A DNA stretch of 64,000 nucleotides from Bacillus sp. V3B (GTDB taxonomy: Bacteria; Bacillota; Bacilli; Bacillales; Cytobacillaceae). Below the pieces are notes generated by a model. The model worked only from the letters and a program-made list of their open reading frames with translations. It was not told the origin of the DNA and searched no databases. The position numbers and the translations under genes were made by a program. Location: NCBI RefSeq assembly GCF_024494465.1, contig NZ_JAETXM010000013.1, positions 1 to 64,000 on the forward strand, given 5' to 3'. Shown here in pieces: positions 24,390 to 33,066 of this stretch. Every line of letters begins with the position of its first letter. Position 1 is the first letter of the stretch.

Positions 24390-27300
24390 TTATTCATTCA
24401 AAAATTGAAACTCTGTCCAACTGCCGCTTTGGGTGGCTACAACTTCAAGTCTAGCATCAATTCGTTCCTTTAATTCTGGCACATGGGAAATGATGCCGAC
24501 AAGTCGACCACTGGATTGGATATCAATCAGAGATTCAATCGATTGATCTAAAGATTCAGGGTCAAGGGTCCCAAACCCTTCATCAATAAACATCGTTTCT
24601 AATGATACCCCTCCTGCATATTGCTGAACAATATCGGCCAACCCGAGGGCTAAAGAAAGGGCTGCTTTAAAGCTTTCACCACCAGAAAGTGTTTTTACAT
24701 GTCGTTCTTGTCCTGTATATTGGTCAAAAACAAGTAATTCCAATCCACTTTGTACATTTCCTTTTGAACGATCGGCTTTTCGGCGTAACGCATAACGTCC
24801 ACTCGTCATTTTCGCTAAACGCCCATTGGCCTCTCGTAAAATATCATCGAGAAAAGCAGCTAGTACATACCTTTCAAACGTAATTCGATACGTATTCTGT
24901 CCCTTCGTCATTTCAGATAAATGACCAATCAACTCATATTTTTCTTCTAATGATTTTATTTCATTGTTAATATGCTCAATTTTGATAGCTGTTTGTTCAT
25001 TTTCATTTTTTCGAACAAAAAGATTTGTATAACGATCTTGTAATATTTGAATGTCATTCTTTATTTCCTCAAAAGCAGAGTTCAAACCCGAAATGTCTGG
25101 TTCTTTCATTCCAGTAAGGTATTTTGTTAATTCTTCAAAGCGATCACATACAGAACGATATCCTTCATGATAGGAACGAACTTCCTGTTGAAGTCTATGA
25201 ATCTCTTCATCTGATTTTTTTGATTCTTGATAGGAAGCATATTCTTTAAATCCTTGTTCCACCATTTTGGTCATAAATGCTTCCCATTCAACCTTTACCT
25301 TCATATCTAATGATTTTACTTGTTTTTCTGCCTCCTCATGACGTACTTTTTCCGTAACAAGCCTGTCATTTATCTCTCGATAACGCTCCCCAGCCTGCTC
25401 CAAATTCTTCACTAACGTTTCATAGTGACGTACAGCCATTTGAAGTTCATTTTCATAAGCTGCGATCGACTGTAATCTTTCAGGAATTTTTTCAACCATT
25501 TGTAACAACAAAGTATTTTTCTTTGTAAATTGAATGGTTAAATCGTTTACCACTTCTCTTATTTGAGACAATTGATCCGATTGTAAACGACTTTCTTTCT
25601 CGTATTTTTCTACATCGTTTATAAGGGTAACAAGTTTCTCCTTTTGCTTTTGTAAATGACCTTGTGTTGTTTGAAGAATTTGTTTTTCTTCCCAAACAGA
25701 ACTTTTTACCCTATCAAGTTCGTCCGCAACAAAATGAAGCTGATGCTTAACAATCCGGTTCAACAACTCAGTCATGCCTTCTTCTAATGCCTTTTCTATT
25801 GACTGTGCTTTAAAAAGGGCTGATTCAGCAGAGCTTTTTTCCGTTTCTAATAGGGTAGCTTGTTGTTTAGCTGCTTTTAAATCCTCTTCATTTGGTATAT
25901 CTTCTCCCACACTCACTGCCCGATTCGGATGATGCGTTGAACCGCAAACTGGACACGATTCACCGTCTTGCAACTGATTCGCTAAAATTGCTGCTTGACC
26001 ATGAAGCCATTTTTGCTCTATTTCTACCACGAGTGCCTTAGAATCCTCAAAACGGGCTAAGGAATGCTGAAAATAGTCTAACTTACTCTGCACATCTACA
26101 ACAGCCTGCTTATAACTTTTATGCTGTTTTTCGTATTGAATAAGCTGGTCATATTCACGTTCCAACTTGTCCATCTTTCGTTCATTCTCGTAAAAGGCAA
26201 GCTGATCTTTTTCAATTTGCTGTCTTTCTTCATTTCGTTTTCGAATTTCTTGATCTAAAGCTTTCATCCGTTCTTCGATTCTTTTTTTATCCGTTGATTT
26301 CTCCTGTAATTGCTTATCCAACCCTTCCACTTCGAGACGAACCAAAGAAAGCGAACGGACACCCTCTTCCATATTCTTTAAACGATTGATTTGGTCTAAT
26401 GCTTCATTTCTCTCCGTTTCTCGCTCTTTTTCCTTATTCAACACATTTTCACATTCCGAGTGAATCTTCGTTAGGGACGTCATTTCCGTTGCAATTGCTC
26501 CTAAATTCTCCTTTGCATCGCCAAGTTCTCTTTTCAAACGATCGCATAACTCCTCTTGGTTCGTCAGTAATGCAGCTTTCTGGGCACGAATACTCCTTTG
26601 TTCCTTTTCTTCTATGATCGGTTTCTGTCCTTCGAGATATGCCTTTTTAGACTGGAGTTCTTCTCTTGACTTGAGCTGTTTCATGATCACTTCCGCTTCA
26701 AACAATTGTTGTTGGAGCCTTTCTCGCTCAGCTTCCTTTACTTCCGTTTCTTTTTTCAACTTCAGTAGTTCAGCAGCCGATCGATTTATTTCTTCTTTTA
26801 ATAATGGAAGGATGACCGTATCATTCGTACTTCCCTCATCTAAAACATTTTTTAATTCATCATGAAAAAAGGCCTGAATATGTCGGATCGCTTGATCTCG
26901 ATCATTCGTTTGCATTTCTACTAGGTTTTTAAGATCCGTTGCTTCTTTTTTTAGTTTATCCTCAACCCTTTTGTAAATTTCTGTGTGAAACAAACGTTGA
27001 AGAATGACTTCCTTGTCTTTGCTATCCGATGTAAGGAGCTTTCGAAACTCTCCTTGAGGAATCATCAGGATTTGCCGAAATTGATTACTATCAATTAGCA
27101 TAATTTCTTTTATTTTTATATCAACATCACGAACATTGGCCGCAAGCAATTGCTGATTTCCTTCTTCATCGTATAGATAAAGCTCTGCCTTTGCCCCTAC
27201 AGTTGTAAAGCCTTCCCCACGATCTTTCTTCTTTTCTTGTTGCGGGGAGCGCTTAATATAGTATCTTTTATTTCGCAAACTAAACTCGAGAGCTACTTCA

Positions 27301-27530
27301 GTTGGAAGCCCCTCCTCAGCAAACTGACTCCGTAAATCAGATCCATTACGATCCTCTCCACTTGCCTTTCCGTATATGGCATAGCTAATTCCATCAAAAA
27401 TCGTCGTCTTACCTGCACCTGTTTTTCCTGAAATGACAAACATTGTTCGTGAGCCAAGACGAGTGAAATCGATCTCCTCTTTGGAAGCATATGGACCAAA
27501 TGCCTGCATCATTAATTTTAACGGCCTCAT
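24390..27530 (-). CDS. sbcC: Exonuclease subunit SbcC
   Basis: A 1046-residue SMC-like ATPase, partner of SbcD. Together they cut DNA hairpins and trim double-strand ends. Walker A (SGKTGAGKTTIFDG) is near residue 35; long coiled coils flank the zinc hook CPVCGSTHH near residue 535; the signature LSGGESFKAALSLALG and Walker B MFIDEGFGTLD are near the C-terminus. The length fits the Bacillus family (about 1030-1130). Its start overlaps the sbcD stop by four bases (ATGA), so translation is coupled. Confidence 0.92.
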   Translation of the reverse strand: MRPLKLMMQAFGPYASKEEIDFTRLGSRTMFVISGKTGAGKTTIFDGISYAIYGKASGEDRNGSDLRSQFAEEGLPTEVALEFSLRNKRYYIKRSPQQEKKKDRGEGFTTVGAKAELYLYDEEGNQQLLAANVRDVDIKIKEIMLIDSNQFRQILMIPQGEFRKLLTSDSKDKEVILQRLFHTEIYKRVEDKLKKEATDLKNLVEMQTNDRDQAIRHIQAFFHDELKNVLDEGSTNDTVILPLLKEEINRSAAELLKLKKETEVKEAERERLQQQLFEAEVIMKQLKSREELQSKKAYLEGQKPIIEEKEQRSIRAQKAALLTNQEELCDRLKRELGDAKENLGAIATEMTSLTKIHSECENVLNKEKERETERNEALDQINRLKNMEEGVRSLSLVRLEVEGLDKQLQEKSTDKKRIEERMKALDQEIRKRNEERQQIEKDQLAFYENERKMDKLEREYDQLIQYEKQHKSYKQAVVDVQSKLDYFQHSLARFEDSKALVVEIEQKWLHGQAAILANQLQDGESCPVCGSTHHPNRAVSVGEDIPNEEDLKAAKQQATLLETEKSSAESALFKAQSIEKALEEGMTELLNRIVKHQLHFVADELDRVKSSVWEEKQILQTTQGHLQKQKEKLVTLINDVEKYEKESRLQSDQLSQIREVVNDLTIQFTKKNTLLLQMVEKIPERLQSIAAYENELQMAVRHYETLVKNLEQAGERYREINDRLVTEKVRHEEAEKQVKSLDMKVKVEWEAFMTKMVEQGFKEYASYQESKKSDEEIHRLQQEVRSYHEGYRSVCDRFEELTKYLTGMKEPDISGLNSAFEEIKNDIQILQDRYTNLFVRKNENEQTAIKIEHINNEIKSLEEKYELIGHLSEMTKGQNTYRITFERYVLAAFLDDILREANGRLAKMTSGRYALRRKADRSKGNVQSGLELLVFDQYTGQERHVKTLSGGESFKAALSLALGLADIVQQYAGGVSLETMFIDEGFGTLDPESLDQSIESLIDIQSSGRLVGIISHVPELKERIDARLEVVATQSGSWTEFQFLNE

Positions 27531-28672
27531 TTCGCTACATCCTCCTTTAATACTTTTCCAATCACTTCACTCATAACTTTCCGCTTATCATCGGTGAATT
27601 CTAATGTTGTCATGTCTGTATAAAACTGTTCAAATAACTCTAGCTCCGATTTTTTCTCATCCTGAAATAATCCTATCTGTTGTTTTTCCTTCATATCTGT
27701 TACATGTATTTTTTTTTCTAAATGAAGCACATTAGGATATACTTGGCGGAGTTTACCCATTGGATCAAGTAATGCTCCCTCATCAAGCAAGGTTATTTTT
27801 AAATAATCATCTCGTTTTTCTTCTTCATAGTATTGCGGATCGAGCAATTCTTCCATATAGCCTTCCATTTCACGCATATCACGTTTCGGAGTAAGGGAAC
27901 GGTAGCGTAAGTCAAACTGACCTTTTTCATCCATTTCAATAATCGAGACTGATTTATTTTGCTTCGCCTCAGAAAAAGAATATTTTAGTAACGAACCTGA
28001 GTATTTCACCGTATTATGTCGAATCGCTTGAGGGCTATGCAAATGACCGAGACCTGTGTATGAAAAAGCATCAAAAAGATCAGCAGAAACACAGCCCGAA
28101 CCACCAACTGACAACGTTCGTTCTGAATCACTTGTCGTTCCACCTAACACAAAAGCATGTCCAACAAAAACATTTGGTTCATTTACATTTAATGTTTGTT
28201 CAATGTTACCAATTATAGCTTTCATTGCATCTTGATGTGTGTGTATCGAATCATCAGCCAATAAATGACGCACAATTCCCGGCTCAGCAAAAGGGACCTG
28301 ATAAAAATTCACTCCATTGATATGAACCGGACGAATTTCTTTTTCTAGCTTCCCCGTTAAATAAAATTGACTGTGCCGATACCATGCGCTACCAAAAGAA
28401 AGACGTTCTGCACTATCATGATTACCAGAAATCGCTACAATCGGAACTTTTAATTCAACGTTTATTTGAAATAAAATATCATCTAAGAGTTCCACAGCAT
28501 CTGTGGGTGGAACTGAGCGATCATATAAATCACCAGCAATAATAACTGCATCCGGCTTTTCTTCTTCAACAAGATGGACAAACTGCCCCAGAAGAAAACG
28601 CTGATCTTCCGTCATATAAACACCATGTACCAATTTTCCTAAATGCCAATCTGCTGTATGGATAAATTTCAT
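27527..28672 (-). CDS. sbcD: Exonuclease subunit SbcD
   Basis: A 381-residue metallophosphoesterase nuclease, the Mre11 counterpart. Metal-binding motifs are present in order: ADWHLGK (about residue 7), GDLYDRS, GNHDSAER, GHAFVLGG and GHLHSPQ. The capping domain follows after residue 220. I place the start at ATG 28672 behind AGGGGTG; the frame is open to a GTG three codons upstream. It is the first gene of a two-gene operon with sbcC. Confidence 0.92.
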   Translation of the reverse strand: MKFIHTADWHLGKLVHGVYMTEDQRFLLGQFVHLVEEEKPDAVIIAGDLYDRSVPPTDAVELLDDILFQINVELKVPIVAISGNHDSAERLSFGSAWYRHSQFYLTGKLEKEIRPVHINGVNFYQVPFAEPGIVRHLLADDSIHTHQDAMKAIIGNIEQTLNVNEPNVFVGHAFVLGGTTSDSERTLSVGGSGCVSADLFDAFSYTGLGHLHSPQAIRHNTVKYSGSLLKYSFSEAKQNKSVSIIEMDEKGQFDLRYRSLTPKRDMREMEGYMEELLDPQYYEEEKRDDYLKITLLDEGALLDPMGKLRQVYPNVLHLEKKIHVTDMKEKQQIGLFQDEKKSELELFEQFYTDMTTLEFTDDKRKVMSEVIGKVLKEDVAK

Positions 28673-28763
28673 TCTTGTCACCCCTATTTTTCTGACTAAT
28701 AACGATTCTCCTATTATAGCAAATAAGAAAATCAGTAAGGGAGCCTAATTTTGGTGGAAATAT

Positions 28764-28792
28764 AAAAAGCTCAACCATTGGCTGAGCTTTTT
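28764..28792 (-). terminator. Terminator of the cold-shock gene
   Basis: AAAAAGCTCA pairs with TGAGCTTTTT around a nine-base loop, 18 bases past the stop. Confidence 0.85.
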
Positions 28793-28809
28793 ATGTTTTG
28801 ATTATAAAA

Positions 28810-29010
28810 TTATAATTTTGTCACGTTAGCTGCTTGTGGGCCACGAGCTCCGTCTACAATTTCAAAGGATACTTCTTGACCTTCTTCTAAGGTTTTAAAA
28901 CCTTCCGTTTGGATTGCTGAGTAATGTACAAATACATCATTTCCATCTTCAGTTTCAATGAATCCGAAACCTTTTTCTGAGTTAAACCATTTTACTTTAC
29001 CATTTTTCAT
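28810..29010 (-). CDS. Cold-shock protein (CspB/CspD-like)
   Basis: A 66-residue single cold-shock domain. RNP1 (KGFGFIE, residues about 13-19) and RNP2 (VFVHYSAI, about 26-33) are intact. It should bind single-stranded RNA and DNA and act as an RNA chaperone. It is closest in pattern to B. subtilis CspB and CspD; I cannot pick one. AGGAGG lies nine bases before the ATG, next to a CTATGG/CCATAG hairpin. The mRNA leader is about 140 bases long, as usual for temperature-regulated csp mRNAs. Confidence 0.92.
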   Translation of the reverse strand: MKNGKVKWFNSEKGFGFIETEDGNDVFVHYSAIQTEGFKTLEEGQEVSFEIVDGARGPQAANVTKL

Positions 29011-29185
29011 GTAAAAAAATCCTCCTATGGGCCATAGAGCCCTCTGAAATTTACCATTTACAACGTTGATCGCAGTCCATTACTCATCCAATCTAAGATT
29101 AAACCTTCGAATAAGCAGCATGCAAAATTCTAACACGATGCATAACGGTTAATTAAATTTTATCAGTTTTAGTTAATAATGTAAA
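29011..29185 (-). promoter_or_regulatory. csp promoter and long 5' leader
   Basis: A near-consensus sigma-A promoter is seen on the minus strand: -35 TTTACA (29180-29185), a 17-base spacer and -10 TAAAAT (29157-29162). Transcription would begin near 29150, giving a leader of about 140 bases. A CTATGG/CCATAG hairpin abuts the ribosome site (29022-29038), which could hide it at some temperatures. The thermosensing role is inferred from known csp mRNAs. Confidence 0.7.
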
Positions 29186-29214
29186 GATTTAGAATATACA
29201 ATTAATTATATATT

Positions 29215-29589
29215 CTACCCTCCAAAAGCATCTAAAATTTCTTCTAATTCTTTTATATCCACGTCGACTGGTACTTTTATTTGCTCATGTTGATCCATGA
29301 ATAAAGGAGCGTCAGTTGTTAAAGTTGGCATTTGTTGCATCATTCTTTTTATTTCGGATAACTCATACAGGATTTCCTCTGTTCCTCCATTCACCTTTTT
29401 CGGATGAAGGTAATGAGTAAGAGCTGACATAACAAAATGAATAAGCGTATTGTTTTGTGTATGATAGTCTATTTGATCTTGAACTTTCTGTGATACTGGA
29501 TGAGACTCTCCTGTTTTAACATCAATGAATTTCTCAGGAATCGTAATCGCTACTTTATTAACGTAATCAGTAAAGATTCTAGACATCAC
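29215..29589 (-). CDS. Small partner protein of the actin-like ATPase (ParR-like by position)
   Basis: A 124-residue protein encoded ten bases after the ParM-like gene, in the same direction. This order (actin gene, then a small DNA-binding adaptor) is that of plasmid parMR and alfAB cassettes. The N-terminal part (VNKVAITIPEKFID) looks like the start of a ribbon-helix-helix fold; the middle is helical, and the acidic C-terminus (VDIKELEEILDAFGG) could contact the filament. No sequence family is recognised, so the adaptor role is inference from context. Confidence 0.6.
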   Translation of the reverse strand: MMSRIFTDYVNKVAITIPEKFIDVKTGESHPVSQKVQDQIDYHTQNNTLIHFVMSALTHYLHPKKVNGGTEEILYELSEIKRMMQQMPTLTTDAPLFMDQHEQIKVPVDVDIKELEEILDAFGG

Positions 29590-29599
29590 TGTTCACCTT

Positions 29600-30790
29600 C
29601 TAGCCTTCTACTGCTGCATAATCGATTATATTCATTTGATCTTTTTTGATTTGATTCATTTTTGCGAGGGTCATCAATCCAAGAACATTCAACTTTTCCA
29701 TATCTTCCGGGAAAAGGAGCTGAATCGGGCGCCCTCTTTCAGCCCATTTTACGGCTGCCTCTTGTATTTGTCGTTTAGCTAATTTTGCAGCTCCACCGAC
29801 AGCGATATACTTAGTGGCACCTTTAATTTCATTTGAACTACTACGGATACGATCAAAATATTCAAGATATTTAATCGCCATTGCTTTTAATTGAGGAATA
29901 ATGTATTTACTAATATCTTTTTTGACTCCTGCAAAAGGCTCTACGTACCATTCCGATTGTCCCGCTACTAATTTCTCTTCCAATTCAGAACGAGAATCAA
30001 ATTTATACATTTCATGTTTACTAACTTTTTGAATAATATGATCAAGGAACTGATTAATTCCAAATGACTCTCCCTCAATAGAAGCAACAGGTTTATTATT
30101 TTTTATGCCAACAAAATCCACGGAATCTCCACCAAGATCACCAATGATAATCCCTTTTAATGAATCCATTACGATTGCCTCATCTTTAATACCTAACGTT
30201 TCCTGATCTCGTGTTAAACCAAGATACGCACAAGCCCCTTCAGCACCAACCACAACATCCTGTACATGGAGCTTAACAACTAATTCTTTTGGTTCTGATA
30301 ATCCGGGTACTTTATGAAAGATAACAGTATGTGTACCGATTAAGCGCTGTTTAAGTCGATCTTTCTTTTCTTTATATTGTGTAGTAGGCAACGAAACAGC
30401 TAATTGATCAATATGGTAATGAACTTCTAACTCTTCAGGGTTTGCTAGGACTGCATGATAGGCTGCGAGCCCAAACAAAAGTACAAAAGTACGATCTTCA
30501 TCAACCTTCTGATTATTAAAAGAGGTTAAGCTAACATCCCTCTGTTTTGCTGCACCTTTTCCTATATAAAATATTTCTCTTTTATCTACGAGAGCATGAC
30601 TTTTTATTTCAACGATTAAATTTTCTTCGAAGACTACATCATCATCATCATACGGTTTCTCAAAATATTCTTCATCAAACAAAGCTAATGCATTAGGAAT
30701 TTGATATTCACTATTGAACCCTTTATCAGAAGCAATCGCTTTATACCAGCTGTTTCCAATATCTACAGCAAGAAAATGTTGGTTATTCAT
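29600..30790 (-). CDS. ParM/StbA-family actin-like ATPase
   Basis: A 396-residue actin-fold ATPase of the ParM/Alp/AlfA kind. The phosphate 1 loop is LAVDIGNSWYK (residues about 6-16), the phosphate 2 loop IIGDLGGDSVDFVG (about 212-225), and the adenosine motif AVGGAAKLAK (about 340-349). Such proteins polymerise and push or pull DNA. A small partner gene follows by ten bases. AAGGAGG precedes the ATG at 30790; the open frame extends 20 codons further without support. Around it lie chromosomal genes (sbcCD, csp), so it is not on an obvious plasmid. It is divergent from the spore-surface-type genes. Confidence 0.8.
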   Translation of the reverse strand: MNNQHFLAVDIGNSWYKAIASDKGFNSEYQIPNALALFDEEYFEKPYDDDDVVFEENLIVEIKSHALVDKREIFYIGKGAAKQRDVSLTSFNNQKVDEDRTFVLLFGLAAYHAVLANPEELEVHYHIDQLAVSLPTTQYKEKKDRLKQRLIGTHTVIFHKVPGLSEPKELVVKLHVQDVVVGAEGACAYLGLTRDQETLGIKDEAIVMDSLKGIIIGDLGGDSVDFVGIKNNKPVASIEGESFGINQFLDHIIQKVSKHEMYKFDSRSELEEKLVAGQSEWYVEPFAGVKKDISKYIIPQLKAMAIKYLEYFDRIRSSSNEIKGATKYIAVGGAAKLAKRQIQEAAVKWAERGRPIQLLFPEDMEKLNVLGLMTLAKMNQIKKDQMNIIDYAAVEG

Positions 30791-30941
30791 CGGTATCAAC
30801 CTCCTTTTGAATCTTATGCAAGATAGGCGCTCCCTTGTGCAAGTACCCATTTTTTCTTAAAGTAACAAGTAATTCAATTCAATTCATTATAAATTCCACG
30901 TTTGTACTGATTCATATATCTAAGCGGAGACACAAAGATTG

Positions 30942-30950
30942 CATACGATA
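30942..30950 (+). promoter_or_regulatory. Possible sigma-K -10 box
   Basis: CATACGATA fits the mother-cell -10 consensus CATAnnnTA exactly, 33 bases before the start of the first spore-surface paralogue. The -35 match (AC) is weak at the usual distance. Confidence 0.4.
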
Positions 30951-30982
30951 AATGGAACATGAAAATAAAAGGAGGAAAAACA

Positions 30983-31807
30983 GTGACTAAAGATCATAAA
31001 AAAGAATGTCTAGATGTAAATGTTTCTGCAACGCTACCAGAAGTTGCTAGTGAAGAAGTCGATACAGAAGACCTTTCGGTAACACCAGGGGGAGATCTAC
31101 CAGCGACAACAGCAGGAAATGTCATCATGCGAGTTCCTATTACACTTGCAGAAAGAACAATTAGTACGAGTCTAAGTGCTAATATTCATTTTGATGACCC
31201 TGTTTTGGAAATCAAAGATGTGAAGAAGAGAGTGAAAATTATACAATGCAGCCTGATGTTAGATCCAGTTACTGATCCTGATGATGTTTTTTCAGATACA
31301 CCTGGACGCTTATTTATAAGAGGGTTTGTTCGAAAGAATTTCCAATACGCATCACCTACTCATGATTCTTCAGACTCATGTGTGACTTCAGTGATGAAAT
31401 CCCATACCGTTGATATACCGTTTGAATTTGTAACGATCATTCCAGCGGATGACTTTATCTCGCCTCCAGAGCGTCCATTGTTAAATACTCGTGCAGAATT
31501 TGACTTCTTTACGTCACAACCTTTAGGAAAAGGATTCCCTGAAAAGGATCATCTCCTTTCAAGCGATCTATCCCAATTCCATCAAACGAGCACTCAATTT
31601 TATAATCAATTCCCTTTCTGTGAGATTATCTCAAGTAATATTACCGAATGGGATGAGGCTATTGACCGTCGACCACTCCATGGTGATGCACCATTTGAAG
31701 AAGGTTTTTTCCATAATATGGTTGAAAAAATATTTTTAACGCTTACGATTAAAGTATTACAAAATCAACAAGCTATCGTAAATGTGATGACACCTAATGG
31801 AGATTAA
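30983..31807 (+). CDS. Spore-surface-type protein with SPOCS/CsxC-like domain, paralogue 1
   Basis: A 274-residue protein. After an acidic N-terminus, a domain begins at VIMRVPITLAERTISTSLSA and runs through VLEIKDVKKRVKIIQCSLML and RLFIRGFVRKNFQYASP. This strand pattern (inner strand, LEIK..KK, QC, GFVRKN.QYA) is shared with three neighbours and resembles SipL/SPOCS (DUF3794) and CsxC-type proteins of spore coats and exosporia. GTG at 30983 follows AAAGGAGG. It shares 50-60 per cent of its middle with the next gene by eye (for example SSDLSQFHQ and EWDEAIDR are common). Location on the spore surface is inferred. Confidence 0.7.
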   Translation: MTKDHKKECLDVNVSATLPEVASEEVDTEDLSVTPGGDLPATTAGNVIMRVPITLAERTISTSLSANIHFDDPVLEIKDVKKRVKIIQCSLMLDPVTDPDDVFSDTPGRLFIRGFVRKNFQYASPTHDSSDSCVTSVMKSHTVDIPFEFVTIIPADDFISPPERPLLNTRAEFDFFTSQPLGKGFPEKDHLLSSDLSQFHQTSTQFYNQFPFCEIISSNITEWDEAIDRRPLHGDAPFEEGFFHNMVEKIFLTLTIKVLQNQQAIVNVMTPNGD

Positions 31808-31865
31808 TAAGTAACTGAAGGAAATTTCCATATAGAATTTAACCTTAAAAGCTCGCTCGTTATTC

Positions 31866-31918
31866 TAACGGCAATATCAGAAAGTCTTTCATAAAAGACA
31901 TGATAATGCCGTTATTTT
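31866..31918 (+). terminator. Terminator after paralogue 1
   Basis: TAACGGCAATATCA pairs with TGATAATGCCGTTA (imperfect) and ends in TTTT. Confidence 0.8.
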
Positions 31919-32108
31919 ATTAGCTAATAAATATATGAATAATTCATTTATATTTTATTAGATTAAATGTGACACTAAAAATTAGAATTTTTTAATTTAA
32001 AAAATTCTCGATCAGAGAAATACATAGAGAAATCGTAAACCGAGACATTTTTCAATTTTTTGCTCCCTTTGTCCCTGGGCGTTTACCCATACACCGTCAT
32101 TTGTACTG

Positions 32109-32117
32109 CATAGGATA
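32109..32117 (+). promoter_or_regulatory. Possible sigma-K -10 box
   Basis: CATAGGATA matches CATAnnnTA exactly, 33 bases before the ATG of paralogue 2, with TAC about 15 bases upstream as a possible -35. Confidence 0.45.
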
Positions 32118-32150
32118 CATTATTCTGAGCCCTGTAGGAGGAGAAAAAAT

Positions 32151-32924
32151 ATGTCTGATTCTAAAAAAAATCAAAAACACTATCATAATTGTGATGATCA
32201 TTGCGATTGCGAAAAAAAGAAACACCATCCCCAAGTGTCAATTGGAAAAATAGTAACAAAGGTACCAGTAGTATTAGCAGAACTAGATTTACAAGTAAGT
32301 GTGGATGCACCTATCGTTTTCCCTGAACAAGTTTTGGAGATTAAAGATATTAAAAAAAGATTAAAAATAACGCAATGTCGTCTTTTACTTCCAACAAATA
32401 AATTATTTGTAAAAGGATTTGTCCGCAAAAATATCCAATATGCAACACCAAGTATGGAAATTTCAGAAAACACTTCCACTTCCATTTCATCCGATTTACA
32501 TTCATATACAGTGGATATTCCTTTCCAGACGGTAACCGAAATTAAACATTTTGTTTCAAACCCCGTGATGCCAGAAATGAATAATCGTCATGAATTTGAT
32601 TTCTTTATTTCAAAACCATTACCTTCTGGCTATCCTGAAAAAGATGAGTTATTATCAAGTGACCTATCTCAATTCCATCAAGAAAGCACTCAATTTTATA
32701 ATGAACTTCCTTACTGTGAATTGATTTCAAGTAAAATCATTGAATGGGATGAAGCAATTGATCGAGTACTTATTCCAAACTCTCCACTAGATGAAGGATA
32801 TTTTACAACAATCGAAGAAAAGATGGTTATTGATTTTTCAATAAAGGTTCTTCAAAATCAACAAATTCGAGTATCCTCTACAACCAATGACCCTGATTGG
32901 GATCATGACACGGATTGTGATTAA
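32151..32924 (+). CDS. Spore-surface-type protein with SPOCS/CsxC-like domain, paralogue 2
   Basis: A 257-residue protein very like paralogue 1. The N-terminus is rich in His, Cys and Asp (HNCDDHCDCEKKKHH, residues about 12-26), and the C-terminus ends in DPDWDHDTDCD; both could bind metal or form crosslinks. The core runs from KVPVVLAELDLQVSVDAP through LEIKDIKKRLKITQC to LFVKGFVRKNIQYATP, then SSDLSQFHQESTQFY. A TAGGAGGAG site precedes the ATG. A terminator follows, so it is transcribed separately from its neighbours. Coat or exosporium localisation is inferred from the domain. Confidence 0.72.
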   Translation: MSDSKKNQKHYHNCDDHCDCEKKKHHPQVSIGKIVTKVPVVLAELDLQVSVDAPIVFPEQVLEIKDIKKRLKITQCRLLLPTNKLFVKGFVRKNIQYATPSMEISENTSTSISSDLHSYTVDIPFQTVTEIKHFVSNPVMPEMNNRHEFDFFISKPLPSGYPEKDELLSSDLSQFHQESTQFYNELPYCELISSKIIEWDEAIDRVLIPNSPLDEGYFTTIEEKMVIDFSIKVLQNQQIRVSSTTNDPDWDHDTDCD

Positions 32925-32945
32925 TCATGTAAACTAAACAAAAAC

Positions 32946-32983
32946 AAAGGAATTATACTGTCATTGCAGTATAATTCCTTTTC
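32946..32983 (+). terminator. Terminator after paralogue 2
   Basis: A 15-base stem (AAAGGAATTATACTG and its complement) with a small loop ends in TTTT. Confidence 0.85.
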
Positions 32984-33037
32984 CTAATATAAGGATTCTT
33001 ATATCCTGTTAAATAAAACGGATAAAACCTGAGAAAC

Positions 33038-33046
33038 CATAACGTT
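33038..33046 (+). promoter_or_regulatory. Possible sigma-K -10 box
   Basis: CATAACGTT matches eight of nine positions of CATAnnnTA, with ACG about 17 bases upstream as the -35. It precedes paralogue 3. Confidence 0.35.
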
Positions 33047-33066
33047 TTTCAAAAAACAAAAAGGAG

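Noticed and set aside
30791-30982. Possible parC-like centromere repeats upstream of the actin gene
   Set aside because: Only short AT-rich repeats (TTCAA, TGCAA) are present, with no regular spacing.
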